Positions 27,997-36,798 of a stretch of 64,000 nt of DNA are shown here, piece by piece (the first letter of the stretch is position 1; the number at the start of each line of letters is the position of its first letter). A model generated the notes under the pieces. It worked only from the letters and a program-made list of their open reading frames with translations, made no database searches and was not told where the DNA came from. Origin of the DNA: Actinomycetota bacterium (lineage in GTDB: Bacteria; Actinomycetota; Actinomycetes; Streptosporangiales; Streptosporangiaceae); assembly GCA_027313705.1 (NCBI GenBank), contig DAHVDE010000041.1:62001-126000 (forward strand), written 5' to 3'. The position numbers were made by a program, and so were the translations under genes.

Positions 27997-28025
27997 TTGG
28001 CGAGCGGGCGAAGATCGGCTACAGT
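27997..28025 (+). promoter_or_regulatory. Promoter of the tRNA Gly-Cys-Val cluster
   Basis: -35 TTGGCG (27997-28002), 17-bp spacer, -10 TACAGT (28020-28025), predicted start about 28032. A good match to the housekeeping sigma-factor consensus, 67 bp upstream of the first tRNA. Confidence 0.65.
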
Positions 28026-28091
28026 TCTGTTCGCACGCCGAGCGGTTCGGTCCGGCGGCAAAGTAGCAGTCACTCGGCGACGAGTGATCAT

Positions 28092-28164
28092 GCGGACGTG
28101 GCTCAGCTGGTAGAGCATCACCTTGCCAAGGTGAGGGTCGCGGGTTCGAATCCCGTCGTCCGCT
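28092..28164 (+). tRNA. tRNA-Gly (GCC)
   Basis: Acceptor GCGGACG/CGTCCGC, discriminator T, anticodon stem TCACC/GGTGA around TTGCCAA (GCC), T-arm GGTTCGAATCC. First of three clustered tRNAs. CCA not encoded. Confidence 0.96.
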
Positions 28165-28282
28165 CGGAGGTGCCGGACGCCGTCCCGTGTGGGTTTGCGA
28201 GCAGATTTTAGAAGTCTCGTTCGCAGACACAGACAAGTCCGCGCGGCTCTGTGCACCGGGGGCCGACTGTGTGGCGGCCGGT

Positions 28283-28354
28283 GGCGGAATGGCCGAGTGG
28301 CTTAGGCAAGGGCCTGCAAAGCCCTGTACGCGGGTTCGATTCCCGCTTCCGCCT
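28283..28354 (+). tRNA. tRNA-Cys (GCA)
   Basis: Acceptor GGCGGAA/TTCCGCC, discriminator T, anticodon loop CTGCAAA (GCA) on an AGGGC/GCCCT stem, T-arm GGTTCGATTCC. It lies 3 nt upstream of tRNA-Val(GAC). Confidence 0.95.
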
Positions 28355-28357
28355 CGC

Positions 28358-28429
28358 GGGCGGTTAGCTCAGCGGGAGAGCGCTTCCCTGACACGGAAGA
28401 GGTCACTGGTTCAATCCCAGTACCGCCCA
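28358..28429 (+). tRNA. tRNA-Val (GAC)
   Basis: Acceptor GGGCGGT/ACCGCCC, discriminator A, anticodon loop CTGACAC (GAC) on CTTCC/GGAAG, T-arm GGTTCAATCCC. A degraded integrase gene starts 75 bp beyond its 3' end, so this tRNA is the likely attachment site of the island to the right. Confidence 0.95.
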
Positions 28430-28447
28430 CCAGAACTACCAGCAAAA

Positions 28448-28489
28448 GACGGCGCTTCACCTGCGTAAACGCGGTGAGGCGCCGTCTTT
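28448..28489. terminator. Strong hairpin terminator after the tRNA cluster
   Basis: Stem GACGGCGCTTCACC / GGTGAGGCGCCGTC with one bulge, flanked by AAAA on the left and TTT on the right. It can serve both the tRNA cluster and the convergent integrase fragment. Confidence 0.85.
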
Positions 28490-28503
28490 CGCTGTCCGGC
28501 TGT

Positions 28504-28890
28504 CTACGGCTGATTGCTGCTGACGGCGGCTGGCCGTGCCCAATACGTGCCCAAGTTCAGCCAGGCTCGTCGCCGCGCGGAGCTGGCGCGACGGGCGGCG
28601 GGGGTGTCGCCGGATTCCCGTAGCGCGTCTTCGATGCGGCGCTTGGCCATCTGGTCCTGGCCGTCGATGCACTTGGCGTAGACCCGCAGCACGGCGAGGC
28701 TGTGCCCGGCCCACTCGGCGACCTGGGCGGGCGGCACTCCCCCGCCAAGCCAGGTGGACACGCACGCATGGCGCAGGTCGTAGACCCGCCGCGCTAGCGG
28801 AAGCGCTCGCGGCCTAAAGCTCGACCTTCGAAGGGGCCACGGGAACGCTCCTTCGTCACGAAACGCATCCAGGATCTCACCACGAGCCAC
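28504..28890 (-). pseudogene. Tyrosine-recombinase (phage integrase) C-terminal fragment
   Basis: The segment YDLRHACVSTWLGGGVPPAQ...VAEWAGHS carries the RHxxxS and GH boxes of a tyrosine recombinase, followed by VLRVYAKCIDGQ with the catalytic Tyr. The N-terminal DNA-binding part and the first catalytic Arg are missing; sequence before it reads as unrelated. The position next to tRNA-Val(GAC), with the 3' end facing the tRNA, is typical of integrative elements. Presumed inactive. Confidence 0.75.
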
Positions 28891-28969
28891 AACGTGCGGT
28901 CAGAACTCACAAACAACGACTTCACCAAAACAGGCCTGCGGTCACTCCTGACGAACATGTGCGGTCACA

Positions 28970-29527
28970 TCACACGAACAAAACCACTTCGGGGATCCCG
29001 GCCGCCTGGCAGCGGGCCGGGTCGGCGGTCCAGGACTTCGGCAGGTAAAGCTCGCGGTCGATGAGCGCGTGCCCGGCCCGCGCGGCGTAGGTCAGGAACA
29101 CCGCGACCTGGCAGTTCTCGATCCTCCCGGCCGTGCCGGAGTACTGCCGCCGGATGCCGGCGGAGGCCGTGCCCTTCTTAAGGTCGCCTGTCTCGCCGAC
29201 GACCAGGACCGCGCCCGGATCACCCAGATGCTCCAAGACGTAATCGCGCAGGCCGTCGCGGACGCCGTCGGCGTCCCAGCTCGCGGCGGCCAGGAAATGC
29301 CGCATCCCGCCAGGGGCGGCGTCCCCGGCATGCTCGGCGATCGTCCAGCAGTTCTTCCCCGGCAACCCTGCCAGCAGCCCCAGCACGAACGCCCGCGCCC
29401 GCCGCCGCGGCTCCACCCGCGCGAACCAGCCCGCGATCCGGGCCATCACCTCGTCAAGCCCCGCCGCCCGCCGGGCCGGGTCTACGCTGTGGCGAGCGGC
29501 CACCGCAAGATCGTTGTCAGTCGTCAC
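28970..29527 (-). pseudogene. IS701-family transposase, truncated N-terminal part
   Basis: A 185-residue product that matches the start of IS701-type transposases: MARIAGWFARVEPRRRA, GLLAGLPGKNCWTIAEHAGD and ETGDLKKGTASAGIRRQY up to ELYLPKSWTADPARC. The expected catalytic Asp before ETG is replaced by Gly (VVGETGDL), and the C-terminal half with the remaining acidic residues is gone. Not functional. Confidence 0.8.
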
Positions 29528-29619
29528 AAACCGGCATGATCAGGCGGTGGCCGTCCCACGTCCAGCACCGCCACGCCGCAAGATCACGAAGTCGGGCTGC
29601 CGTACTAGGAGGGCGCGCT

Positions 29620-30207
29620 ATGCGGGCTGACCACTTCGAGAGATCACTTGAGATGCTCGATCGCGGCGAGGCTCCTCGTTCCGGCGAAGATGCCGACGAT
29701 ATCGTGCGGGCGCTATCTTCGGAGTACGCATACGTATTTCCGGGTGACCAGCATCTGGCCATGATCGCCGACCTAGGACCCGTGATCGAGATAGGTGCGG
29801 GCACTGGTTATTGGGCACATCGACTGCGCTCCGCTGGCGTAGATATTGTCGCATTCGACCAGGCGCCTCCTGGCGGAGAAAACATCAATAGATATCATTC
29901 ACCTACGCCACTCTGGACTCACGTCGAACTAGGTGATCAGACCGTGTTGCCTGCTTACCCGGACCGTGCTCTCTTTCTGTGCTGGCCGCCGTTGTACTCG
30001 TCACTAGGTAATTCCCTGGCCTATTACCACGGGACCACGGTCGCATACATCGGTGACGGAGGTTATTGCACCGCGAGGCTGGATCTCCTGCACGAAACAT
30101 TCACCATGACTGCCGCGGTGCCGGTCAGGGCGCTCGATCCCCACCCCGGGTTCACTCCCATGCTCACTATATGGAAACGAACGCTGGCGTCCGGTGAGCC
30201 AGCGTGA
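29620..30207 (+). CDS. Class I SAM-dependent methyltransferase-like protein
   Basis: A 195-residue protein starting at ATG 29620 with AGGAGGG 7 nt upstream. Motif I is PVIEIGAGTGYWAHRLRSAG (~residues 53-72), motif II VDIVAFDQ, and motif IV is LFLCWPPLYSS, reminiscent of (N/D)PPY-type methyltransferases. Substrate unknown. It lies intact among transposase remnants, so it is probably cargo of the decayed island. Its base composition is lower in GC than the neighbours. Confidence 0.65.
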   Translation: MRADHFERSLEMLDRGEAPRSGEDADDIVRALSSEYAYVFPGDQHLAMIADLGPVIEIGAGTGYWAHRLRSAGVDIVAFDQAPPGGENINRYHSPTPLWTHVELGDQTVLPAYPDRALFLCWPPLYSSLGNSLAYYHGTTVAYIGDGGYCTARLDLLHETFTMTAAVPVRALDPHPGFTPMLTIWKRTLASGEPA

Positions 30208-30334
30208 ACCTGATACTCGATGATTGGTGCAGCGCTGGTCCTGCGAATCCCGGAATACTTCATCTGATCGCTGAGCGGGTGCACGGGTTCCAAGATCATG
30301 TGGGTGTCTAAGCCCATGACCGCTTCGGAACGCC

Positions 30335-30958
30335 GTGCCTGCGCTGTCTTTGTCCCTGATCGATGCTGTCCCGGAGCAGGTTTGCCTGCCGCACCCGGGT
30401 CTGGCGTCCTGCCTGGCCGGGTTCCTGATCCGCGCCGCCGGCGCGGGTGCGTCACTCGCTGCCGTCGTTGTTAATGGCCGCGATGACGGCGGTGCTGGCG
30501 GGCGCCCGGTCGTTCACGGCGGTCGGCGAGTGGGTTGCCGACGCCCCGCCAGAGGTGATGGCCGCGCCGGGTATCAGGCGCGATCCGCTGACCGGCCGGT
30601 TCGAGCCGCCGGATGAGGCGACGATCCGGCGGGTGCTGGAGGCCGGCAGATGGCGGACCACCACTATCTACGCCGTCACCAGCCTGAACGCCTCCCAAGG
30701 CCACCCCGGCCGAGCTGGCCGGAGTGGATCCGCGGCCACTGGGGCATCGAGGCGCTGCACTACATCCGCAACGTCACCTACGGCGAGGACTCTTCCCAGA
30801 CCAGGACCGGCAGCTGACCCCGCGCCATGGCCGCCCTGCGCAGCCTCGCGATCGGCGCCATGAAGACCGCCGGGCACTGCAACATCGCCGCCGCCAGCCG
30901 CCAGCACGCCCGCGACGCCACCCGCACCATCACCACGCTCGGACTCAGCCAGGCATGA
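30335..30958 (+). pseudogene. ISAs1-family transposase remnant
   Basis: Pieces in three frames: VPALSLSLIDAVPEQV from GTG 30335; MTAVLAGARSFTAVGEWVAD ... IRRDPLTGRFEPPDEATIRRVLE; then RWRTTTIYAVTSLNASQ and, in another frame, EWIRGHWGIEALHYIRNVTY up to a TGA at 30956-30958. The central catalytic region is deleted and at least two frameshifts are present. Confidence 0.75.
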
Positions 30959-31008
30959 CCAAAAAGGACATCACGCGACTATGCCGAGGCCCTGGGTGAT
31001 GCCCAGGC

Positions 31009-31740
31009 GTGTCGAAGGCGGCCGGGACGGTCCGCCAGCAGTGGCTCGCGGAGTTCTTCACCCGCAAGGCGCCGCCCCGCGACGTGGCCACCACGATCGC
31101 GCGGTTCGTCACCGGGCAGATCCTCACGATGCCCGAGCCGCTGCGCAGGAGCATGGGCGGTGTCCGGCAGACGCGGCTGTTCGAGCTGTTCGGCCAACCG
31201 GACCCGGACGCCGCCGCCAAGAACACGGTGCCGGGCCTGTGGATGCTCGCCCTAGTGCCGATTGCGGTCGCCTACGAGCTGGAGATGACCGGCGACGGCG
31301 ACCACCGCAACACCTGGCGCACCGACGGCACGTACAGCCCCTGCTCCCGAAAAGACGCCGGGACATGGCTGCGGTTCACCGCCGAACCCGGCTACCCGCT
31401 CAGCCCCATCGAGCAGGCCGTCGTCGATGAAATCCCCTGCCTCGGTGACTCCCCCGAAGCCGCCACGGACACCTACACCGGCATCCGCGGCGACGACGAG
31501 AAGGAGGGGGGCACGGATGCGGGCGACGACGCGGTCAGCCAGGAAGACCAGGAAGCGCCGGACCAGGAAGAGCCGGGACAGGCCGAAGGTGCCCGCACGC
31601 AGGGGCACGCCGAGGCCGGCACCGCACCGGCGGACGCCGGAGCGCCGGACGACGCCAAACCGCGGTCCGCAGCGGGCTCGCCTGATCAGGCCAGCACGGC
31701 GACTGCGGAGGCCTGTGATATCGAGACCAACCTAGAGTAG
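31009..31740 (+). CDS. Partition-protein-like fragment with disordered tail (5' truncated)
   Basis: A 243-residue product from GTG 31009. Residues ~8-60 (VRQQWLAEFFTRKAPPRDVA...) resemble, as I recall, the C-terminal part of ParB-like proteins from actinomycete integrative elements. Just upstream, in another frame, DYAEALGDAQA looks like its missing continuation, so the gene is probably 5' truncated and frameshifted. Residues ~150-243 are a disordered Asp/Glu/Ala/Pro-rich tail. Identity is tentative. Confidence 0.4.
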   Translation: MSKAAGTVRQQWLAEFFTRKAPPRDVATTIARFVTGQILTMPEPLRRSMGGVRQTRLFELFGQPDPDAAAKNTVPGLWMLALVPIAVAYELEMTGDGDHRNTWRTDGTYSPCSRKDAGTWLRFTAEPGYPLSPIEQAVVDEIPCLGDSPEAATDTYTGIRGDDEKEGGTDAGDDAVSQEDQEAPDQEEPGQAEGARTQGHAEAGTAPADAGAPDDAKPRSAAGSPDQASTATAEACDIETNLE

Positions 31741-31786
31741 ATGTATAGTAATGACTAAACTAAATATCTTAGGTAGAGGTGGAGGG

Positions 31787-31993
31787 ATGGCGAAGACTAG
31801 CGTAGAGATCGACATGGAAAAGCTCGACAAGGTGCGGGGAATCCTCGGAACTGAGTCCATCCGGGAGACCATCAGCGCCGCGTTTCGCGAAGTCATCCGC
31901 ATGGCAGCTGTTCACGACCTGGTAGCACTCGGCGAGTCGGGAGCGTTCAGCTTCCTCCTCGAGCCAGGTGCCGAGGAGCGCATGTGGGGATGA
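31787..31993 (+). CDS. vapB: VapB-type antitoxin (ribbon-helix-helix-like)
   Basis: A 68-residue protein: MAKTSVEIDMEKLDKVRGIL, a beta strand then helix typical of VapB antitoxins that pair with PIN toxins, followed by TESIRETISAAFREVIRM. The C-terminal part would bind the toxin. I chose ATG 31787 (AGGTGGAGG upstream). The upstream DNA is AT-rich (TATAGTAATGACTAAACTAA) and probably carries the promoter. It overlaps vapC by ATGA. Confidence 0.8.
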   Translation: MAKTSVEIDMEKLDKVRGILGTESIRETISAAFREVIRMAAVHDLVALGESGAFSFLLEPGAEERMWG

Positions 31994-32403
31994 CCCGCTA
32001 TCTCGCCGACAAGAGCGCGCTTGCCCGGCTCCACCTTCCTGCTGTCCGCGAGGTACTTGAGCCCCTCATGGTGCGGGCACTAGTAGGCATCTGCGGCGTA
32101 ACCGAACTGGAGATGCTGTATTCCGCCAGGAACATCCAGGAACGAGCCCGGATGAAAGAGCAACTCGAAGCGTCCCTGGACCGGATCGATATCCCCGAAG
32201 ACATCTGGGAGCGGGCCGCCGAGATCCAAGGGGCCCTGGCCGAGCAGGCCCAGCATCGCTCCGCCTCGATCCCCGACCTCATCGTCGCTGCGACCGCCCG
32301 CGCCAGCGGTCTAGAGATCATGCACTATGACCGGGACTTCGACACGATCGCCCGCTATACCGAGCAGCCGACCCGCTGGGTCGTCCCTCCCGGCACGGTC
32401 TAG
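31990..32403 (+). CDS. vapC: VapC-type PIN-domain toxin
   Basis: A 137-residue PIN-domain protein. The start MTRYLADKSALARLHLP carries the first Asp (with the K-S pattern seen in many actinobacterial VapCs), then CGVTELEMLYSARN (Glu), SIPDLIVAATA (Asp) and MHYDRDFDTIA (Asp). The catalytic set looks complete. ATG 31990 overlaps the antitoxin stop (ATGA). A predicted RNase that is neutralised by the upstream gene. It is unrelated in detail to the AbrB-linked pair at 4544. Confidence 0.88.
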   Translation: MTRYLADKSALARLHLPAVREVLEPLMVRALVGICGVTELEMLYSARNIQERARMKEQLEASLDRIDIPEDIWERAAEIQGALAEQAQHRSASIPDLIVAATARASGLEIMHYDRDFDTIARYTEQPTRWVVPPGTV

Positions 32404-32794
32404 ACACGCACGGCAGGACGCTTGAGCGTTTGCAGGTGGCGCCCCGCTGACAGTGCGGTGCCTGCGCCATGGGCTGATGATGATCTCGCGTGGCGGCCGC
32501 GAAACCTACGTCGCGCGTCGCTGAGCTGCACCGTGCGCGCTAGTTCGCAGATCTGCTGGCCGGCACCGGTCGCTGGGATTCACTCGCAGGGGGATCGCCT
32601 GGGATGGTGGTCAGCCCGGTGACAGCGAATTACCAGCTGATCGTGGAGGAGGAACACGACGCCATCGAATGGTTCCGCCTCGTGCAGCTCGCTGGTCTGC
32701 GATTCGCTGACCCGTCCTACCTTGGCTTGCGAATGGCCGCAGCCTAGCCGGTCAGGTCCCCGCTCTCCGGGGCTGGTGCCTGGTGCCAGGCCGC
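32404..32794. other. Non-coding stretch after the second VapBC
   Basis: No gene supported. Open frames are short, lack ribosome sites and read as compositional noise. It belongs to the decayed island. Confidence 0.45.
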
Positions 32795-33187
32795 GGCAAG
32801 TCACTGGTGTCCCTGGCCGGACTCGGTGAGATCGTCCAGGTCGATGGCGTCGAGAAGGCGGGCCAGGTCCCGGTTCGGTTGTCAGGTCCAGTGCCCGCAA
32901 GCCATCGTGGGGGTCTGCCTGTTGTGCAGGTCGGCGGTGCTGTCATTGACGATCCGGGCTGCCGTCGCGGTCTGCCAGTCGACATTGCTGAGTGCCTGGC
33001 GGTCGAACGTGACCGCCAGCAGGCATTCCGGCTGACGACGCCCGTACCCGTCGGGCTCGGATACCCGGACGACAGTGGTCCTGATCTCACTGAGCGCCGG
33101 GGCGACGGCGAGGGCTTCGCGTACCGTGGCCAGGACTCGCCCGCAGACGAGTTCGGTGCAATAGGAGATACGAAGGGTCTTGGTCAT
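32795..33187 (-). pseudogene. Frameshifted hypothetical protein
   Basis: The first ~95 residues are coherent: ISYCTELVCGRVLATVREAL, SEIRTTVVRVSEPDGYG, ECLLAVTFDRQALSNVDWQT, TAARIVNDSTADLHNRQ. The frame then breaks, and the C-terminal motif RDLARLLDAIDLDDLTESG appears in a second frame after an early stop (QPN...). I recognise the pattern as a conserved actinobacterial hypothetical but cannot assign a function. Confidence 0.5.
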
Positions 33188-33727
33188 CTTCTTGAAGGCC
33201 AGGTTTGCCGCTGCCGTCCGCTCTGGCCGCCTCCGCTGCCTGCTGGCGGGCCGTAATCTTGGCTTTCATCCGCAGTGCGCCAAGCCCGCTCAGTGCCTGC
33301 TGCTCGTGCTGGCGCGGATCGCGTTCTGATCAACGGGCGGCGGCTCGGGGGCGACTGGAGCGATCGAGGCAGGGAAGCCCTCCCTGTGCACCGGCATGAT
33401 CGCGTCGAGCGCGGCGGCTAGATCCGAGGCATGCTGGGACTTGGCGGCTTGCCTGAGCTGCCGTTCCCGTGCCGCCGCACAGGTCCGCGCCGACCCGCCC
33501 GGCTGCCTGCGATGCGTCCCGCCTGCCGAGTAATACAGCGTGACCGGACCGGCGCCGGTAGAGAAACCGGGACGGCCGGCACCGAGATGAACCCGCGCGG
33601 CGCGCGTTCGGCAATGGCAATGGCAGGCGTACCCGAGTCATGGCAGATTCGTACCTCACCATGGTTGGCGTCTGGCTATTCTCGCGCTAACCCTGACGAC
33701 CGCCGTCCATGGCCCGCTTCTTTCCCG
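33188..33727. other. Degenerate region, minus-strand coding debris
   Basis: On the minus strand I can read AKSQHASDLAAALDAIMPVH and MKAKITARQQAAEAAR in shifting frames, interrupted by stops. They look like pieces of one Ala/Gln-rich helical protein that once lay upstream of the pseudogene at 32795-33187. No intact gene. Confidence 0.45.
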
Positions 33728-35176
33728 CTAGGGCGCCGGCTCGGCGGGAAGGCTGGGCTCGGGATGAGGGCCGGGCTCGGGAGGAAGCAGGCTCTCAAGT
33801 ACCTCGTCGGCGACCGCGTCGTGGTAGACGATCGGTTCCGTGCCTGACAACTGCGCGAACCTCGGCGAGAGCAAGGCGAGGACCTTCTCTGGCGCGACCC
33901 ACGTGATGTCAGCCTTGGCCACTAGCTCTTCGTACGCCTCGATGGTGGCAAGGTCGGCCAGCGGTGCGTCGGCGGCGAAGATCACGACGGCGGGCCTGAC
34001 TATGCTGGTGCCTGCTCGCAGGAGGCCGGCAACGTCCCTGGTCATTGCCCGGTTGATGCCCGCGAGTACCCGGGACAGGTCGGTGCGCTCTTCCGTACGT
34101 TTCAGGCCACGTCGCGATATCTGCCCGGCTGGGCGCAGGTTGTCTCTTGTCACGTCTGCTGCGACTTGGGCCGCTCTGACCTGGTACGCGATCCGCGGCA
34201 CCGCAGCCAACTTGTCGTCAAGCGCGAGCAGCATGGATCGGCTGCGGCGCCAGCTTGCCTGCTCGCCGGTGACAGCGTTGCTGCTGAGGATCAGGTACAC
34301 GACGCCGGCCCGGCGCGACCTTGGTTCAGCCGGCGCACCCGCTTCCGCCTGGCCATCGGAGAGCGCCCGGCCGGCTCGCCATGGAAGGCGAGCGGCGACG
34401 TGGCGCCAGGGCAACGGCGCGGGTTCGCCCTTGGCGGTTCGTGACCCCCAGCCGGTCCCGCCAGCACGGCCGGCTCTCCCAGCCTCGGCGGGAAGCATCG
34501 CTACGGACGCAGCACGCGGCATCTCAGGCCCGGGCCTCTCCAAGCGATCGTCGGTCTGCGCCTGCTCCTCGTGCTCTTCTGGCCTGAGTTCGTCCAGTCT
34601 GGCTAGGCTGATGCCAGTCCGCTCCGCCGTCGCGAAATCACTCATCAGGTTTTCCGCGTAACGGTGAAGCTCGGCGACAAGCTCTGACTTTTTCCAGGAA
34701 CCATCGGCCGCGACCATGATCGGCAGCGCAGCCGCGAGGTCAGCCTTCCTGCAGGCCCGATCCCTGTCATCGAGGCTTGCGATCCCGAGCCAGTTCACCA
34801 GCAGCTGACCGACGATATCGTCGTTGCTGCAAGCGCGAAACAACTGCATGACCGCCGCCGCGGATCGATCGACTATCACGACTGCGAAGTAATTGCGGGC
34901 CGCGAAGCCGCCGTGACGTGTCAGTTCGCGGACCAAGCGGCCGACAGCTTGTGCGTGAGCGGCCGGCCGATCGGGATCGGCGCCTAGATCAGGCAGTGGC
35001 CCGAGATCCGCGAACTTCACGTCAAAGAAATCGCTCAACGCGGGCGAGGCGAGGACCTGCCTGCTGACCTGCGCCGTCACCTCGCTGACGAAGCCGGCCC
35101 GGTAAGAATAGCTGCCAACGACAAGCAGGCAGCCTTCCGAATCTGGCTCGAACCAGGCGTCTTGCGTGTCAGTCAT
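33728..35176 (-). CDS. Unknown protein, fifth gene of the TerY-P-type operon
   Basis: A 482-residue soluble protein. Residues ~1-180 form an alpha/beta domain (GCLLVVGSYSYRAGFVSEVT, NYFAVVIVDRSAAAVMQLF). A central linker (~200-300) is rich in Ala/Gly/Arg. The C-terminal ~180 residues form a second alpha/beta domain (AGVVYLILSSNAV, IVRPAVVIFAADAPLADLAT) with strand patterns like a vWA/Rossmann fold but no clear MIDAS. It ends in a Pro/Glu tail. Overlap with the DUF4407-like gene is ATGA. I do not recognise the family; context ties it to the kinase/phosphatase operon. Confidence 0.7.
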   Translation of the reverse strand: MTDTQDAWFEPDSEGCLLVVGSYSYRAGFVSEVTAQVSRQVLASPALSDFFDVKFADLGPLPDLGADPDRPAAHAQAVGRLVRELTRHGGFAARNYFAVVIVDRSAAAVMQLFRACSNDDIVGQLLVNWLGIASLDDRDRACRKADLAAALPIMVAADGSWKKSELVAELHRYAENLMSDFATAERTGISLARLDELRPEEHEEQAQTDDRLERPGPEMPRAASVAMLPAEAGRAGRAGGTGWGSRTAKGEPAPLPWRHVAARLPWRAGRALSDGQAEAGAPAEPRSRRAGVVYLILSSNAVTGEQASWRRSRSMLLALDDKLAAVPRIAYQVRAAQVAADVTRDNLRPAGQISRRGLKRTEERTDLSRVLAGINRAMTRDVAGLLRAGTSIVRPAVVIFAADAPLADLATIEAYEELVAKADITWVAPEKVLALLSPRFAQLSGTEPIVYHDAVADEVLESLLPPEPGPHPEPSLPAEPAP

Positions 35177-36795
35177 AGCTTCGTGCCGCTCGGCAGACCG
35201 GTCGCCCCGCCGACCGGTCCCTGGTGTGATGATCCGTTTCTCGTCGCGCCTGCAGGTCCGCCGAACGGTCCTCCCGCACCACCCTTGCCGCCGGGTCCAG
35301 GACTACCGCCAGGCCCTTGACTACCGCCAGGGCCTTGACTACCGCCAGGGCCGGCGCCACTACCTGCTGCGCCGCCCGCCAGCATGGCCTGAACGTCGTG
35401 GCTCCAGTTCTTGAGCGCGGCATCGAGAATGCCTTCCATTTCCTCTGCCACATGGCTGTTGGCCTGCTTGCCCAGGTCGACTTCGCGGCGGCGCATGTCG
35501 TTCTCCACCTCAACGTGTGCCTTTAGCTTGCCCATCTCGATCGACCGGTAGTCTTCCGCCTCGGTGATCCTTGCTTCAGATTCACCTTCTTCCAGGCGAC
35601 GCCGCTCTGCCCGCGCCAGGCTCAGATTGTCGGTTTTCTCGGCATCCCTGGAGATGAGCGCCTCTTCGTAGGGACTCGGCGGACCCAGATTCAGCAGGAA
35701 CTTCACCGTGACAGGAAGAATCTCGATCAAGAAGAACAGCGCGAGCACAGCGAGGCGCGCGGTATTGAGGCCAGCATTGCTGGCACTGGCAGCCGACAGC
35801 GCTTGCAATTGCGCAAGGATGCCGACGTCGTTGTTGTCTGCTGCGGTGCCAGCCGCGACGGTATTTTTGAGATACTTTTCTAGTTTGGCGTATTCGCTTT
35901 CCAGGCCAGGCAAGTTGGCCTGGGCCTGGGCCTGGTACTGGGCCAGGTCCTTAACCGCCGAACTGGTCGCGCTCCGCTGCGCCTTTTGCAGAGCGGTATT
36001 CGCGGAGGCCAGCTCGCGGTTGAGCATCTTGTAGTGTGCGAGCGCGTTGTTATACAACTGCTCCTTGGCCCCGGCTATGGGTCCCTGGCCAGGAGTACCT
36101 GAATTATGGTCGCAGTGCGGGCCGACACCGTAGAGTTCGCACTGCCACGCCTCGCGCGCACTGACCACGGCCCCTTGCGCCGCCTGCACTTCAGGCGTCA
36201 GCTTGCTGACCATGGCCTGTGCCTGCTGCAGCTGCGGGTTAGTCACCTGCACGGGCAACTGGCCAGCGAGGATGTGCTTGTCCGACTTGATCTCTCCCGC
36301 CAGAACCCTAGCTTCGCGGGCCTCGCTGCTGTTGTTCACCAGCCTGGCCTGCTGCACCGACTCGTGCTGCTGTATGTCAAACAACTCTCGCTTGATGTCG
36401 CTGGCAAAAATGCGGAGCACAAGCGGTGTTGAAATGACGGCCGCGAGCACCACGGCCATCAGGAACCGCGGCGCGAAGATCGCCAGCAGCCGCAACTTGT
36501 TTCTGATGGAGCCCATGCTGAGCACCAGGAAACGGTCGAGATTGAAGATTATGACACCCCAGATGCCGCCAAAAACTATCGCCCAGGCCAGCGGCTCGCG
36601 GAGTGTATCGTGCAGCGCGAAGGTCATCGAGATAACCGCAATACCTGCGGTTGTGAGTAGGACGCCGGTCATCTGAATGAATTTCGCCCGTTCCCGCGGG
36701 AACTCGAGCAGCAGTTCAGGGTCGCCGCCGCCAAGCCGAGCCATCAGGTTACCAGGACGGAACCAGTTACCTGGCCAGCTGTTACCGGAAAGCAT
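35173..36795 (-). CDS. DUF4407-like multi-pass membrane protein
   Basis: A 540-residue protein. Three membrane helices lie near the N-terminus (GVLLTTAGIAVISMTFAL, PLAWAIVFGGIWGVIIFNLD, FLMAVVLAAVISTPLVLRIF) and a fourth near residue ~345 (ARLAVLALFFLIEILPVTVKF). A long predicted coiled coil (~150-330, ending LESEYAKLEKYLKNTVA) lies between them. The RFLVLSMGSIRNK segment after helix 2 is characteristic of DUF4407 proteins. The C-terminus has a charged helix and a Gly/Pro tail with QGPGGS repeats. It probably senses or transmits a signal at the membrane for the linked kinase system. Confidence 0.75.
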   Translation of the reverse strand: MLSGNSWPGNWFRPGNLMARLGGGDPELLLEFPRERAKFIQMTGVLLTTAGIAVISMTFALHDTLREPLAWAIVFGGIWGVIIFNLDRFLVLSMGSIRNKLRLLAIFAPRFLMAVVLAAVISTPLVLRIFASDIKRELFDIQQHESVQQARLVNNSSEAREARVLAGEIKSDKHILAGQLPVQVTNPQLQQAQAMVSKLTPEVQAAQGAVVSAREAWQCELYGVGPHCDHNSGTPGQGPIAGAKEQLYNNALAHYKMLNRELASANTALQKAQRSATSSAVKDLAQYQAQAQANLPGLESEYAKLEKYLKNTVAAGTAADNNDVGILAQLQALSAASASNAGLNTARLAVLALFFLIEILPVTVKFLLNLGPPSPYEEALISRDAEKTDNLSLARAERRRLEEGESEARITEAEDYRSIEMGKLKAHVEVENDMRRREVDLGKQANSHVAEEMEGILDAALKNWSHDVQAMLAGGAAGSGAGPGGSQGPGGSQGPGGSPGPGGKGGAGGPFGGPAGATRNGSSHQGPVGGATGLPSGTKL

Positions 36796-36798
36796 CTT

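Noticed and set aside
33330-33662. Minus-strand 110-residue protein
   Set aside because: Arg-rich composition and no motif; a neighbouring frame reads better as decayed coding DNA.
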